A DNA stretch of 64,000 nt from the NCBI GenBank assembly GCA_045222295.1, contig JBGUXP010000009.1, forward strand, positions 1-64,000, given 5' to 3'. Each line of letters starts with the position of its first letter. Positions within the stretch are counted from its first letter, which is position 1. The translations under genes and the position numbers were made by a program. Under the pieces are notes generated by a model. That model was not told the origin of the DNA. It did not search any database and saw nothing but the letters and a program-made list of their open reading frames with translations. Below, one piece after another: positions 16,664 to 25,319 of this stretch. The stretch comes from Colimorpha sp045222295. GTDB lineage: Bacteria; Bacteroidota; Bacteroidia; Bacteroidales; P3.

Positions 16664-18694
16664 ATGTTTAAAGGACATCCTAAAGGACTTATCTGGGCTG
16701 CCTTGAGTAATATGGGAGAGCGCTTTGGCTACTATATTATGAATGCAGTCTTGGTGCTGTTCCTGTGCTCGAAGTTCGGTTTGTCAGACGAAACCGCGGG
16801 CTTGATTTTCTCGGTTTTCTATTTCATGATTTACATCATGGCTTTGCCGGGAGGTATTGTGGCTGACAAGTTGCAGAATTACAAGGGCACTATTGCTGCT
16901 GGTCTGATTGTGATGGCTGTGGGTTATGTGATGCTTTCGATACCGACTACGGTGTCGCCTGAGAACAAAATCGCCATGCTGGTGCTCATTTGCGCCGCCC
17001 TGCTGATAATCACTATCGGTAATGGTTTGTTCAAGGGTAACTTGCAGGCTATTGTGGGTCAGATGTACGACAACCTTGAGGCTGAGGCTGCCAAAGAAGG
17101 CCCCGAGGCTTTGGCAAAGGCTCAAAGCAAGCGTGACCCCGGTTTCCAGATTTTCTATGTGTTCATCAACCTTGGTGGTGTGTTTGCCCCCTTTGTGGCT
17201 CCTGCCATTCGCAAGTGGTGGCTTGGCAAATTCGGTATGAAATACAATTCCGATCTGCCCGCCGTGTGTCACCTCTACAACAAATCGTATGACCCCAGCA
17301 TGCTCGACCTTTGCAATCAGTATGCAGCAGACCCCAATAGTCTGACTCCTGAGCAGCTGACATCCCTGACTACCTGGATGGCTGAGAATACCAATATGGA
17401 TTCCGACAAGGCTGACCTCCTGATGCAGTGCCAGCAGTATATTACCGACCAGAGTTCGATGACTGCCGACCAGATTGCCGACATGACTTCGAACCTGCAG
17501 GATGTACCTCAGTACATGAACCTCGATGTGGCTGACGCCGTCAAGCAGAATATTGTTGATGCTTGCAACAACTACTCCACGCAATTGAACAATCTGACCG
17601 AGTGGATGACCAAGAGCAATGCTGACTTCCAGGCTCAGGTAGAGGCTGTCAAGGCTGCTCAAGAGGCTGTTGCTCCCGATGTTGCCCAGACTCTTGCCGA
17701 CAATACCGCAGTGGCTCCCGAGGTCATGGCTGACACTGTACAGACCGTTTGCGACAATGCCGCTACTGTCTCCGATACCGCCCAGGCTGCTGCCGCTCCT
17801 GTTATTGATATGATTAGCCCCGATGTTATGAGTGCTGCTTGTGACAGCTACCTCAACGTCTTCAACACTGGTGTCCACTACAGCTTCATCGCTTCGGTGG
17901 CCGCCATGCTGCTCTCGTTCATCATCTTCATGGGATTTAAGAAAATCTTCCCCAATCCCACCAAGAAAGAGAAGAAGGATGTGGTTAACTACACTGCAGA
18001 GGAAAAGGCTGCCATGGCCAAGGATATCAAACAACGTATGGCTGGTCTCTATGCCGTGCTTGGCATTGTGGTCTTCTTCTGGTTCTCGTTCCACCAGAAT
18101 ACCCAGTCTTTAACCATCTTCACTCGCAACTTTGTGAACTCCGACCAGGTGGCTCCCGAAGTGTGGCAGTTCCTCAACCCGTTCCTTGTCATTGTGCTCA
18201 CTCCTATCATTATGTGGCTGTTTGCTACCAAGTGGGGTAGTCGATTCTCTACTCCCAAGAAGATTGTGCTTGGTATGGGATTTGCTGCTTGTGCTTACAT
18301 CTTCCTGATGCTCTTCAGCATGTATATCGGCTATCCTTCGGGCAAGGTCTTTATGGCTCAGCCTGCTGACGCCATTGCAGCGCAGAAGTGTGGCGCGTGG
18401 GTGCTGATAGTGACTTACTTCTTCCTCACGGTTGCGGAGCTCTTCATCAGTCCGCTGGGTCTGAGTTTCGTGTCAAAGATTGCCCCCAAGCATTTGCAGG
18501 GTATCTGCCAGGGTCTGTGGCTTGGTGCTACCGCACTTGGCAACCTTATCATATTCCTTGGTGTGAGGATGCTCAATTCCTTCACGCATCTGTGGTATAC
18601 TTGGCTGGTCTTTGCTGTCATCTGCCTCATCGCCATGCTTGTTATGTTTGGCATGCTGAAATGGCTGGAGAGAATCACTTCGCAGCAACAATAA
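16664..18694 (+). CDS. POT/PTR-family peptide transporter with large periplasmic insertion
   Basis: Proton-coupled oligopeptide transporter of the major facilitator superfamily. At 676 residues it is longer than the roughly 500 of typical bacterial POT proteins. The signature NMGERFGYY (about residues 16-24) matches ExxERFxYY except that the first Glu is Asn. Five membrane helices lie before residue 185. A hydrophilic, Asp/Gln/Ala-rich stretch of about 210 residues (190-400) follows, predicted helical, and the remaining helices follow it. By POT topology the insertion joins TM5 and TM6 and faces the periplasm. The gene is monocistronic, with its own promoter and a hairpin after it. Confidence 0.88.
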   Translation: MFKGHPKGLIWAALSNMGERFGYYIMNAVLVLFLCSKFGLSDETAGLIFSVFYFMIYIMALPGGIVADKLQNYKGTIAAGLIVMAVGYVMLSIPTTVSPENKIAMLVLICAALLIITIGNGLFKGNLQAIVGQMYDNLEAEAAKEGPEALAKAQSKRDPGFQIFYVFINLGGVFAPFVAPAIRKWWLGKFGMKYNSDLPAVCHLYNKSYDPSMLDLCNQYAADPNSLTPEQLTSLTTWMAENTNMDSDKADLLMQCQQYITDQSSMTADQIADMTSNLQDVPQYMNLDVADAVKQNIVDACNNYSTQLNNLTEWMTKSNADFQAQVEAVKAAQEAVAPDVAQTLADNTAVAPEVMADTVQTVCDNAATVSDTAQAAAAPVIDMISPDVMSAACDSYLNVFNTGVHYSFIASVAAMLLSFIIFMGFKKIFPNPTKKEKKDVVNYTAEEKAAMAKDIKQRMAGLYAVLGIVVFFWFSFHQNTQSLTIFTRNFVNSDQVAPEVWQFLNPFLVIVLTPIIMWLFATKWGSRFSTPKKIVLGMGFAACAYIFLMLFSMYIGYPSGKVFMAQPADAIAAQKCGAWVLIVTYFFLTVAELFISPLGLSFVSKIAPKHLQGICQGLWLGATALGNLIIFLGVRMLNSFTHLWYTWLVFAVICLIAMLVMFGMLKWLERITSQQQ

Positions 18695-18717
18695 AAGACA
18701 ATAAGTGAATTTTTTTT

Positions 18718-18742
18718 CGGGGGCGTCTTTTCGGCGCCCCCG
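18718..18742 (+). terminator. GC-rich hairpin after the POT transporter gene
   Basis: An 8-bp perfect stem (CGGGGGCG with CGCCCCCG, 9-nt loop) preceded by eight T and followed only by ATTTG. It is probably a terminator, but the U tract is poor. Confidence 0.65.
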
Positions 18743-18781
18743 ATTTGTAAGAAAAAAAAGAGGCCATAGGCATTCCTAGGG

Positions 18782-18847
18782 ATGTATGTGGTAAAGGTAT
18801 GCTTGGCTAATGGTAAGACAGTGATGAAGCGTGTGGAGAAAAGATAA
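18782..18847 (+). CDS. Possible small protein of 21 residues
   Basis: A short open frame starting ATG TAT GTG and encoding MYVVKVCLANGK followed by a basic tail ending in Lys-Arg, then TAA. It lies between the hairpin after the POT transporter and a strong terminator that begins 4 bp after its stop. The alternating pattern VVKVCLANGKTVMKRV would form a beta-hairpin. No consensus promoter is visible upstream. It may be a real small protein, the tail of a small RNA, or chance; I see no family I can name. Confidence 0.35.
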   Translation: MYVVKVCLANGKTVMKRVEKR

Positions 18848-18851
18848 AAAG

Positions 18852-18880
18852 AAAGCCTCGAGAAATTCTCGGGGCTTTTT
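18852..18880. terminator. Bidirectional terminator between the small ORF and rpsU
   Basis: An about 12-bp stem (AAAGCCTCGAGA with TCTCGGGGCTTT) is flanked by a T tract on each strand, so it can stop transcription from the left and also end the rpmB-rpsU unit coming from the right. Confidence 0.85.
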
Positions 18881-18924
18881 CTTTCCAATGCGTTGTTTCC
18901 AAACGCGAGCGGTAGAGGGCTCTC

Positions 18925-19122
18925 TTATTTGTCGAGCTCCTGCTGGCGCAGGTGCTGGACGTAGATGGCCTTCAGGTGCTTCTCGCGGTTGATGACACTG
19001 GGCTTGGTGAACTGCTGACGACGGCGCATCTCTTTCACCACGCCGGTTTTTTCGAATTTGCGTTTCAGTTTCTTGAGAGCTCTTTCGAGGTTGTCACCTT
19101 CTTTAATAGGAACTACGATCAT
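18925..19122 (-). CDS. rpsU: Ribosomal protein bS21
   Basis: Small-subunit protein near the mRNA exit and anti-Shine-Dalgarno region. The 65-residue basic sequence (MIVVPIKEGDNLERALKKLK, later EMRRRQQFTKPSV) is typical. It is transcribed after rpmB with a 62-bp gap, under the promoter at 19489-19520, and ends at the shared terminator. Confidence 0.96.
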   Translation of the reverse strand: MIVVPIKEGDNLERALKKLKRKFEKTGVVKEMRRRQQFTKPSVINREKHLKAIYVQHLRQQELDK

Positions 19123-19184
19123 TGTTAATACCTCTTTCTTTGTTAAGGGTTAATAATTTAATTATTTTAAGACTATTTGTCTTC

Positions 19185-19424
19185 TTAGAACATCAGGTGA
19201 CCCTGGGCGGCTGCGTCATTCAGAGCGGCGATGATGCCTTTCTTGTTGATGATACGCATTCCTTTGGCGGAGACCTTCAAGGTAATCCACATATCCTCCT
19301 CGGGAATGTAGAACTTCTTAGTCTGCAGGTTGGGAGCGAAAGTGCGTTTGGTGTGGATGCGGGAGTGCGACACGTTGTTTCCCACGATTACTTTCTTACC
19401 GGTGATTTCACATTTCTTTGACAT
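19185..19424 (-). CDS. rpmB: Ribosomal protein bL28
   Basis: Large-subunit protein of 79 residues (MSKKCEITGKKVIVGNNVSHSRIHTKRTFAPNL is the family pattern). It is followed by rpsU rather than rpmG. It has a good promoter upstream with a leader of about 60 nt. Confidence 0.96.
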   Translation of the reverse strand: MSKKCEITGKKVIVGNNVSHSRIHTKRTFAPNLQTKKFYIPEEDMWITLKVSAKGMRIINKKGIIAALNDAAAQGHLMF

Positions 19425-19488
19425 TGTAGTATAATTTTTATTGTTTATTTACGTTATTATTCTGTCTTTTTTGAGACGAAAACGGCTG

Positions 19489-19520
19489 CAAAAGTACCAC
19501 CTTTTTCCGATATGGCAAAA
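19489..19520 (-). promoter_or_regulatory. Promoter of rpmB-rpsU
   Basis: On the - strand TTTTG and TACTTTTG are separated by exactly 19 nt, a full match to the phylum consensus. Confidence 0.82.
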
Positions 19521-19677
19521 CCTTTGACCGTTCAAATATGGATTTTTAAATATTTTTAACATTTTGTTAATTATAAGTTACTGTAAAATAATGATTTTGC
19601 AAAGAGTTAAAAATTGTTTTTAACATTTTTTTTTCAGGCACTTAGAAACGATTTTTGAGATAAAACGATATTTTTTT

Positions 19678-20736
19678 ATGTCACTTTCGCAGAAATTGGA
19701 CACTTGGTATACCGACTTTGGGCGCACCCTTCCCTGGAGAGGAATTGGCGACCCGTATCGCATCTGGCTTTCGGAGATTATCCTTCAGCAGACGCGCATA
19801 GAACAGGGACGTGATTATTACCATCGCTTTGTCGAAGATTTTCCCACGGTGGCTGATCTTGCCGCCGCCAGCGAGGAACAGGTGTTGCGGTTGTGGCAGG
19901 GTCTGGGTTACTATTCGCGTGCACGCAATTTGCATGCTGCGGCGCAATATATAATGAGGGAGTGTGGAGGGGCGTTCCCGTCGGACTATGAGGGGATTCT
20001 AAAACTTAAAGGCGTAGGACGCTACACCGCTGCTGCCATTGCCTCCTTTGCCTTTCGTCTGCCGCATCCGGTCATCGACGGTAATGTTTATCGCTTCATC
20101 AGTCGTCTCTATGGTATTGCCACTCCTATCGCTACCGATGCCGCCTATTCGGAGTTCGAGGGGCTGTTGCTTAAACAGATAGATCGTCGACATCCTGACC
20201 GTTTCAATGCTGCACTGATGGACTTCGGGTCGCTACAATGCAAGCCTATCCCCGATTGTACCCTGTGTCCCTTTGCCGACGACTGTGTGGCTTTACGTAC
20301 TGGCAAAGTGGAGATGTTGCCCGTTAAGGTGGCCAAAGCTAAACCTAAGGACAGATGGTTCTACTATTTTGACCTTCGTTGGAAGATTGGAGGCGAGGAG
20401 TTTGCTGTCGTTGAGCAGCGCGACGGAAAGGATATCTGGCGGGGACTCTATCAGTTTCCTCTGTTGGAGACTGTTATGGAATTAGACGACAAACAGTTAC
20501 AGATAGAGGCTTCTCGTTTTCTTGAGGAAAACTTTTGGTCGAGCCCTTTCAATTTTCAACGCTCAACACCCTATCGCCATCAACTCACCCACCGTACTAT
20601 CCACGCTCTCTTTCTTCGGGCTGAACTGCCGTCGCAACCGCCGCGGATTGCCGAAAAATACCATGTTGTACCCGTCTTGGAAATAAAAAAAATCCCTGTG
20701 TCAAGATTGATAGATAGATATTTGCAGACTTTGTGA
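19678..20736 (+). CDS. mutY: A/G-specific adenine DNA glycosylase
   Basis: Removes adenine mispaired with 8-oxoguanine in the base-excision GO system. The 352-residue protein has the catalytic Glu context LSEIILQQTRIEQG, the helix-hairpin-helix LKGVGRYTAAAIASFA, the catalytic Asp context HPVIDGNVYRFISRL, the 4Fe-4S cysteines in C-x6-C-x2-C-x5-C (CKPIPDCTLCPFADDC), and a C-terminal NUDIX-like domain for 8-oxoG recognition. The start ATG follows a run of seven T. ssb lies 78 bp downstream on the same strand. Confidence 0.95.
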   Translation: MSLSQKLDTWYTDFGRTLPWRGIGDPYRIWLSEIILQQTRIEQGRDYYHRFVEDFPTVADLAAASEEQVLRLWQGLGYYSRARNLHAAAQYIMRECGGAFPSDYEGILKLKGVGRYTAAAIASFAFRLPHPVIDGNVYRFISRLYGIATPIATDAAYSEFEGLLLKQIDRRHPDRFNAALMDFGSLQCKPIPDCTLCPFADDCVALRTGKVEMLPVKVAKAKPKDRWFYYFDLRWKIGGEEFAVVEQRDGKDIWRGLYQFPLLETVMELDDKQLQIEASRFLEENFWSSPFNFQRSTPYRHQLTHRTIHALFLRAELPSQPPRIAEKYHVVPVLEIKKIPVSRLIDRYLQTL

Positions 20737-20814
20737 ATATCTTTATTTCTCGGTATGGGAAAAAAGTAGTAATTTCGCAGCCACATTTTTGGCTAAAAAA
20801 ATCAAAAAGTAAGT

Positions 20815-21246
20815 ATGATTGGAGTTAACAAAGTAATCCTTGTAGGTAACGTTGGAAAAAATCCTGATGTAGTCACTTTCCCTTCCGAGGGGCCCCTGCC
20901 CGTGAAGAAAGCCTCTTTCCCCCTCGCCACAACAGAATATCGTCGCAGCCGCGACAATGAAAAAGTAGAAATCACTGAATGGCACAATGTGGTGTGCTGG
21001 CGTGGTCTTGCTGATATTGCCGAGCGCATCCTTCATAAAGGAGCCCAGATTTATGTCGAGGGACGCCTCCAGAGCCGTACTTGGGAAGACAAGGAGGGCA
21101 ACAAACGTCATGTCACGGAGGTAGTGGCTGACAATCTGTTGCTGCTTTCGAGCCGCCAACGCAACGAGGAGTCGCAGCCGGTGAACAATCCTTTAATAGA
21201 TATCTTGAACAGCGACACCGAGCCTCTCGGTGACCTTCCGTTTTGA
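20815..21246 (+). CDS. ssb: Single-stranded DNA-binding protein
   Basis: Coats ssDNA in replication and repair. The 143-residue protein has an OB fold (MIGVNKVILVGNVGKNPDV, then WHNVVCWRGLADIAERIL, then KGAQIYVEGRLQSRTWED) and the acidic-hydrophobic tail EPLGDLPF that recruits partner proteins. A bidirectional terminator follows. Confidence 0.95.
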   Translation: MIGVNKVILVGNVGKNPDVVTFPSEGPLPVKKASFPLATTEYRRSRDNEKVEITEWHNVVCWRGLADIAERILHKGAQIYVEGRLQSRTWEDKEGNKRHVTEVVADNLLLLSSRQRNEESQPVNNPLIDILNSDTEPLGDLPF

Positions 21247-21255
21247 ATAAATAAA

Positions 21256-21285
21256 ACCGGCTCTTGTCGTTGGACAAGAGCCGGT
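21256..21285. terminator. Bidirectional terminator between ssb and pgi
   Basis: A 13-bp perfect stem (ACCGGCTCTTGTC with GACAAGAGCCGGT, 4-nt loop) between convergent genes. The T-rich tail is better on the - strand (pgi side). Confidence 0.88.
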
Positions 21286-21304
21286 GTATTCTTGTTCTTT
21301 TTCC

Positions 21305-22612
21305 TTAGAAACCAGGCTTTCCGAGGAGGCGGAACATGTTCTTTTTGTATGCCTCCACACCGGGTTGGTCGAAAGGGTTGACACCCAGGGTGTATCCGCT
21401 GACACCACAGGCGAACTCGAAAAAGTAGATGAGTTGGCCAAGGGTGTATTCATCGACACGTTCCACTCCGATTTCCATCACGGGTACGCCACCGGAGAGG
21501 TGGGCCTCAATGGTGCCTTCGGTGGCACAATTGTTAATCTCGGTGAGACTTTTGCCAACCAGGTAGTTGATGCCGTCGAGGTTCTGCTCGTCAGTAGGCA
21601 CGGGAACATGGGTGGCGGGCTGCTTCACGCGAATCATGGTCTCCATCATCAGTCGCTCGCCATCCTGCACATACTGACCCATCGAATGCAGGTCGGTGGT
21701 GATGCTCAGGCTGTGTGGCAGCAGGCCTTTGTGCTCTTTGCCTTCGCTCTCGCCGTATAGTTGTTTCCACCATTCGGCCAGGTAGCGTAGGTTGGGGAGG
21801 CTGCTTACCAGCATCTCTACCTTGATGCCGCTGCGGTACAATACATTGCGTATGGCGGCATATTTGAGGGCAGGATTCTCCTCGAGGGTGTTCTTTTCGA
21901 TGCATGTCTTACGCATGTCGCGGGCTCCCTGCAGCAGGCGGTCGGTGTCGAAGCCGGCCATTGCTATGGGTAGCAGTCCGACAGGGGTCAGCACCGAGAA
22001 TCGGCCACCGACATTGTCGGGGATGACGTACATGGGGTAGCCTTCTTTGACGGCGATGTCGTGGAGGGCGCCCTTGCGAGCGTCGGTGATGGCCACGATA
22101 CGCTGCGATGCTTCTTCTTTTCCGTACTTCTTTTCGAGGTGAGCTTTGACGATACGGAAGGCTACGGCAGGTTCGGTGGTGGTTCCTGATTTAGAAATTA
22201 CTGCCACGCTGTAATCCTCATGGTCCAAGAGTGTTAGCAGTTGACTATAGTAATCTTCACCGAGGGTGTGTCCGGCATAGACGACGTAAGGTTTGCTGCC
22301 GCGGACGAGCGAGGCAAACTCCGACTGTAGAGCCTCGATGACCATTCGGGCACCGAGGTAGGATCCTCCGATACCGATGACCACAAAAACCTTGCTTTTG
22401 ACGCTGAGGCGGGCAACGTCGGCTATCATGCGGGTGTATTCTTCTTTATCGTAGTTTTCGGGTAGGTTGACCCATCCGAGGAAGTCGTTTCCGGCGGCAT
22501 CACCTTTCAAAAGATGTTCGCGGGCCGAGAGGACCTCTGTAGTAATTTGACTAATAGAATTCTGGCACGTTTTTTCTACGGATTCGGCCAGTTGAACACG
22601 CAAATTCTCCAT
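21305..22612 (-). CDS. pgi: Glucose-6-phosphate isomerase
   Basis: Interconverts glucose-6-phosphate and fructose-6-phosphate in glycolysis and supplies sugar-nucleotide precursors. The 435-residue length fits the shorter bacterial form. Motifs include VVIGIGGSYLGARM, VISKSGTTTEPA, the signature GGRFSVLTPVGLLPIA and the C-terminal GVNPFDQPGVEAYK. It stands alone, convergent with ssb. Confidence 0.96.
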   Translation of the reverse strand: MENLRVQLAESVEKTCQNSISQITTEVLSAREHLLKGDAAGNDFLGWVNLPENYDKEEYTRMIADVARLSVKSKVFVVIGIGGSYLGARMVIEALQSEFASLVRGSKPYVVYAGHTLGEDYYSQLLTLLDHEDYSVAVISKSGTTTEPAVAFRIVKAHLEKKYGKEEASQRIVAITDARKGALHDIAVKEGYPMYVIPDNVGGRFSVLTPVGLLPIAMAGFDTDRLLQGARDMRKTCIEKNTLEENPALKYAAIRNVLYRSGIKVEMLVSSLPNLRYLAEWWKQLYGESEGKEHKGLLPHSLSITTDLHSMGQYVQDGERLMMETMIRVKQPATHVPVPTDEQNLDGINYLVGKSLTEINNCATEGTIEAHLSGGVPVMEIGVERVDEYTLGQLIYFFEFACGVSGYTLGVNPFDQPGVEAYKKNMFRLLGKPGF

Positions 22613-22736
22613 ATTTTTCGTTATTTTTGGGGTTAAATTACTAAGTTTTAGGACATAAAAAGCACTATTGGGTGATTATTTTTAAATCGTAACTTCAATA
22701 TTTTCTTCACATTAACGAAAAATAAAAAAAAATATT

Positions 22737-22767
22737 TTTCACAATTAAAAAAAAATATGTATTTTTG
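22737..22767 (+). promoter_or_regulatory. Promoter of the OmpA-like gene
   Basis: TTTC at 22737-22740, a 19-nt spacer and TATTTTTG at 22760-22767. The start codon is 71 nt after the -7 element. Confidence 0.7.
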
Positions 22768-22838
22768 CATCACTTTCAATAGTGAAAGTACGAGAAATTA
22801 AAGAATTGGAAATTATTAACTTTTTAAACACATTTCAT

Positions 22839-24101
22839 ATGTTGAAAAAATTTATCAAAATGGGCGTTGTGGTGTCGCTCCTGCTGACTTCCACTAGCGT
22901 CTTCGCTCAGGAGAAAGCCGAGTATCCTAGCTACGGCTTTTGGAGCAACTGGTCGATTGGTTTCGGCCCTGCCGTTACTTGGCAGCTGGGTCAGCACTCG
23001 TGGGACAACGAGGCTCCCAACACTCGTGACCTTTGGAGACGTTCCATCAATGTGGGTGCCGACCTCTTCGCTCAGAAGGAGTTGAACCATGTGTGGGATG
23101 CGCGTTTCCGTCTTTCCATCCCTACTTTCTGGCGTGGTCGTCAGGACAATGATGGCGATTTCATGAACCGTTTTGTTACGATGACTGCCGAGTTAATGTT
23201 CTCCATCAACAATGCTATCTATGGCTACAATCCCGACTGCCACCACAATTGGTATCTCTTTGGTGGTGCCGGTGGAGCTTTTGTCAAGACTCCTAACGGT
23301 TCCAAGTATGCCGGTAGCAACATGGGTAAGGTTATGCTCGACATCAATGCCGGTCTTGGTTACAATGTTGATCTCTGCGAGAAATGGACTTTCTATGCTG
23401 AGGGTGAGTTGAACTTCAATGACTGGCCCACTCCATGGAACAACTTCATGGATTGGAACTATGTCCACGCTACCTTCCACACGGGTTTGATGTACAACTT
23501 CGGTCTCACCAAGGCCGACCAGGCTATTGCCGCTCAGAAGTCCCTCCTCACCGAGGAAAACTTCAACGCTCTGAACAGCCAGGTGAACAACCTTGACAAC
23601 CAGCTCCGCAGCTGCCGCAACAACGAGAAGAAACTTGAGAACCGCATCGCCGAACTCGAGGATCAGCTCGCCAAGGCTCTTGCCCAGGGTGGTAAGAATG
23701 GTGCCGGTAATGCCACTGCTGACAGCCTTCAGGCCGTCATCAACAAGATCAAGGCTGACCAGCTCACCTTCTATGCCATGCCCTTCTCTGTCCAGTATGA
23801 CATCAACGAGTGGAATGTCACCGATGATGAGATGCTCAAGGTTAAGGCCGTTGCCCGCGTCCTCAAAGACAACCCCGATGTTAAGGTTATGGTTGTTGGC
23901 TTCGCCGACTACACTGGCAGCGACAGCTACAACATGAAGCTCTCCGAAAAGCGTGCCAACGAGGTCAAGCGCCTCCTTGTCAAGAAGTATGGTATTGCTG
24001 AGGATCGCATCCAGACCGACTATAAGGGTAAGAGTGTTGCCTTCGGCGACATCCAGTACGCCCTCAACCGTCGCGTCAGTTTCTACCGTGTGATTGAATA
24101 G
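22839..24101 (+). CDS. OmpA-family outer-membrane protein with coiled coil and peptidoglycan-binding domain
   Basis: From ATG 22839 the protein has 420 residues with signal peptide MLKKFIKMGVVVSLLLTSTSVFAQ. The N-terminal half looks like an eight-stranded outer-membrane beta-barrel (aromatic-rich strands ending LMYNFGL). A coiled-coil linker with DNQLRSCRNNEKKLENRIAELEDQL follows. The C-terminal OmpA domain (VMVVGFADYTGSDSYNMKLSEKRANEVKRL, ending YALNRRVSFYRV) would bind peptidoglycan. An in-frame ATG at 22782 is rejected because it would precede the signal peptide by 19 charged residues. It is monocistronic and probably abundant. Confidence 0.88.
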   Translation: MLKKFIKMGVVVSLLLTSTSVFAQEKAEYPSYGFWSNWSIGFGPAVTWQLGQHSWDNEAPNTRDLWRRSINVGADLFAQKELNHVWDARFRLSIPTFWRGRQDNDGDFMNRFVTMTAELMFSINNAIYGYNPDCHHNWYLFGGAGGAFVKTPNGSKYAGSNMGKVMLDINAGLGYNVDLCEKWTFYAEGELNFNDWPTPWNNFMDWNYVHATFHTGLMYNFGLTKADQAIAAQKSLLTEENFNALNSQVNNLDNQLRSCRNNEKKLENRIAELEDQLAKALAQGGKNGAGNATADSLQAVINKIKADQLTFYAMPFSVQYDINEWNVTDDEMLKVKAVARVLKDNPDVKVMVVGFADYTGSDSYNMKLSEKRANEVKRLLVKKYGIAEDRIQTDYKGKSVAFGDIQYALNRRVSFYRVIE

Positions 24102-24120
24102 TTCTAGTTGAGAATAGTTA

Positions 24121-24162
24121 AAAAGCGCGGGACTTCCTTTCGGAGGTCCCGCTGCTTTTTTA
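24121..24162 (+). terminator. Rho-independent terminator
   Basis: A long stem with one bulge (about AAAAGCGCGGGACTTCC with GGAGGTCCCGCTGCTTTT, loop TTTC) ends in a T tract. It terminates the OmpA-like gene. Confidence 0.9.
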
Positions 24163-24179
24163 TATGTGCCGCAGAGATG

Positions 24180-25319
24180 TTAGAGTGCCAGGATGCGGTA
24201 TTCCACACGGCGGTTCTTGCGGCGGCCTTCGGCGGTGCTGTTGTCGACCACGGGACAGTTCTTACCGAATCCCACCCAGGTTAGGCGACTTTTGGCGATG
24301 CCGTTGCCTATTAGGTAGTCGGCCACGGCTTTGGCACGTGCCTCCGATAGTTTTTGGTTGTGTGCTTGGGAGCCTTGATTGTCGGTATGCCCGCGCAGTT
24401 CGATTTTCATTCCGGGGTGTTGCTCCAGCATTTCTTTAAGCTTGAATAGTTCGTTGTAGGACTGCTGCAGCACCTCGCTTTCGTCGGTTGCGAAATAGAT
24501 GTTCCATAAGGGTATCACCTCTCCAACGGAGGCCTTCTGCAGAGGCTCGGGGACGGATGTTACCGTATCAAGGCATACCACGGACACGTCGTCAATGTAG
24601 TAGTAGGCACCCGACAGTGGCATGTTGGTTCCTTGCATGGCGACTACTGAGGATTTGTTGAAAGGAAAGAAATTGCCTATTGTCAGGAATCTTTCGCCGC
24701 CCTCTGCAGTAAACTCGCCGCTGATTTCGACCCAATCCTTTGTATTATTTAGAATGTTGTTGGAGGGATTGGAAATTTGAGGGTCAAAATGGGTGGCGAT
24801 GGACAGGGAACTTCTGCCCTCCACAGAGGCAACCTCTCGCTCCATTAGTATGCCACGAGCCGAGTCCTCGACACGCTCACTGGTGAACAAGGCTCCGATC
24901 GTTGCAACAGCGTAAGGCGATTTGTCAGCGAGGCTTGCCCAGAAACTCACGCGGTAGCGTTTGCCAGCTACTAGGGGCTCTTTGAGCTCGGTTTGCAGGT
25001 ATTCTCGATAGTGCTCTTGAGAGCAGTAAATACCGCAGTAGGCCTCGCCGCTGTGGGCTTCCTGGAGACCCATCTTGTTGCGTGGCACGTTGCATTCGCG
25101 GCTACCGCAAACGTTGAAGTAATCGCTGCTGCCACCGGAGGGTTGCCACCAGGCATCGACTTCACGCATCACTCCCAGGGCATCAATTTTCATCGGACAT
25201 CTTTGATGCTCCTCAAAGGAGGGATTGAAAATCAGGTTTTCATTGTCGTTTTGTGACCGCAGGGGAAGGGTGGTCGATAGGGCAATGAAGCAGGCAAGGC
25301 TAATCCAGTGTTTTCTCAT
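24180..25319 (-). CDS. Secreted protein with C-terminal OmpA domain
   Basis: A 379-residue protein with signal peptide MRKHWISLACFIALSTTLPLRSQ. The first 250 mature residues (NLIFNPSFEEHQRCP, then YRVSFWASLADKSPYAVATIGALF, then YYIDDVSVVC) resemble a carbohydrate-binding-module-like jelly roll common in Bacteroidota surface proteins. The last 110 residues are an OmpA peptidoglycan-binding domain (IELRGHTDNQGSQAHNQKLSEARAKAVADYL, with GRRKNRRVEYRI). It is last in the purN-GT4-OmpA unit and its start overlaps the GT4 stop by 4 bp. Confidence 0.82.
   Translation of the reverse strand: MRKHWISLACFIALSTTLPLRSQNDNENLIFNPSFEEHQRCPMKIDALGVMREVDAWWQPSGGSSDYFNVCGSRECNVPRNKMGLQEAHSGEAYCGIYCSQEHYREYLQTELKEPLVAGKRYRVSFWASLADKSPYAVATIGALFTSERVEDSARGILMEREVASVEGRSSLSIATHFDPQISNPSNNILNNTKDWVEISGEFTAEGGERFLTIGNFFPFNKSSVVAMQGTNMPLSGAYYYIDDVSVVCLDTVTSVPEPLQKASVGEVIPLWNIYFATDESEVLQQSYNELFKLKEMLEQHPGMKIELRGHTDNQGSQAHNQKLSEARAKAVADYLIGNGIAKSRLTWVGFGKNCPVVDNSTAEGRRKNRRVEYRILAL

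Noticed and set aside
16784..18094. 436-codon frame antisense to the POT transporter gene
   Set aside because: Low-complexity His/Ser/Gly-rich translation; it mirrors the repetitive insertion of the real gene.
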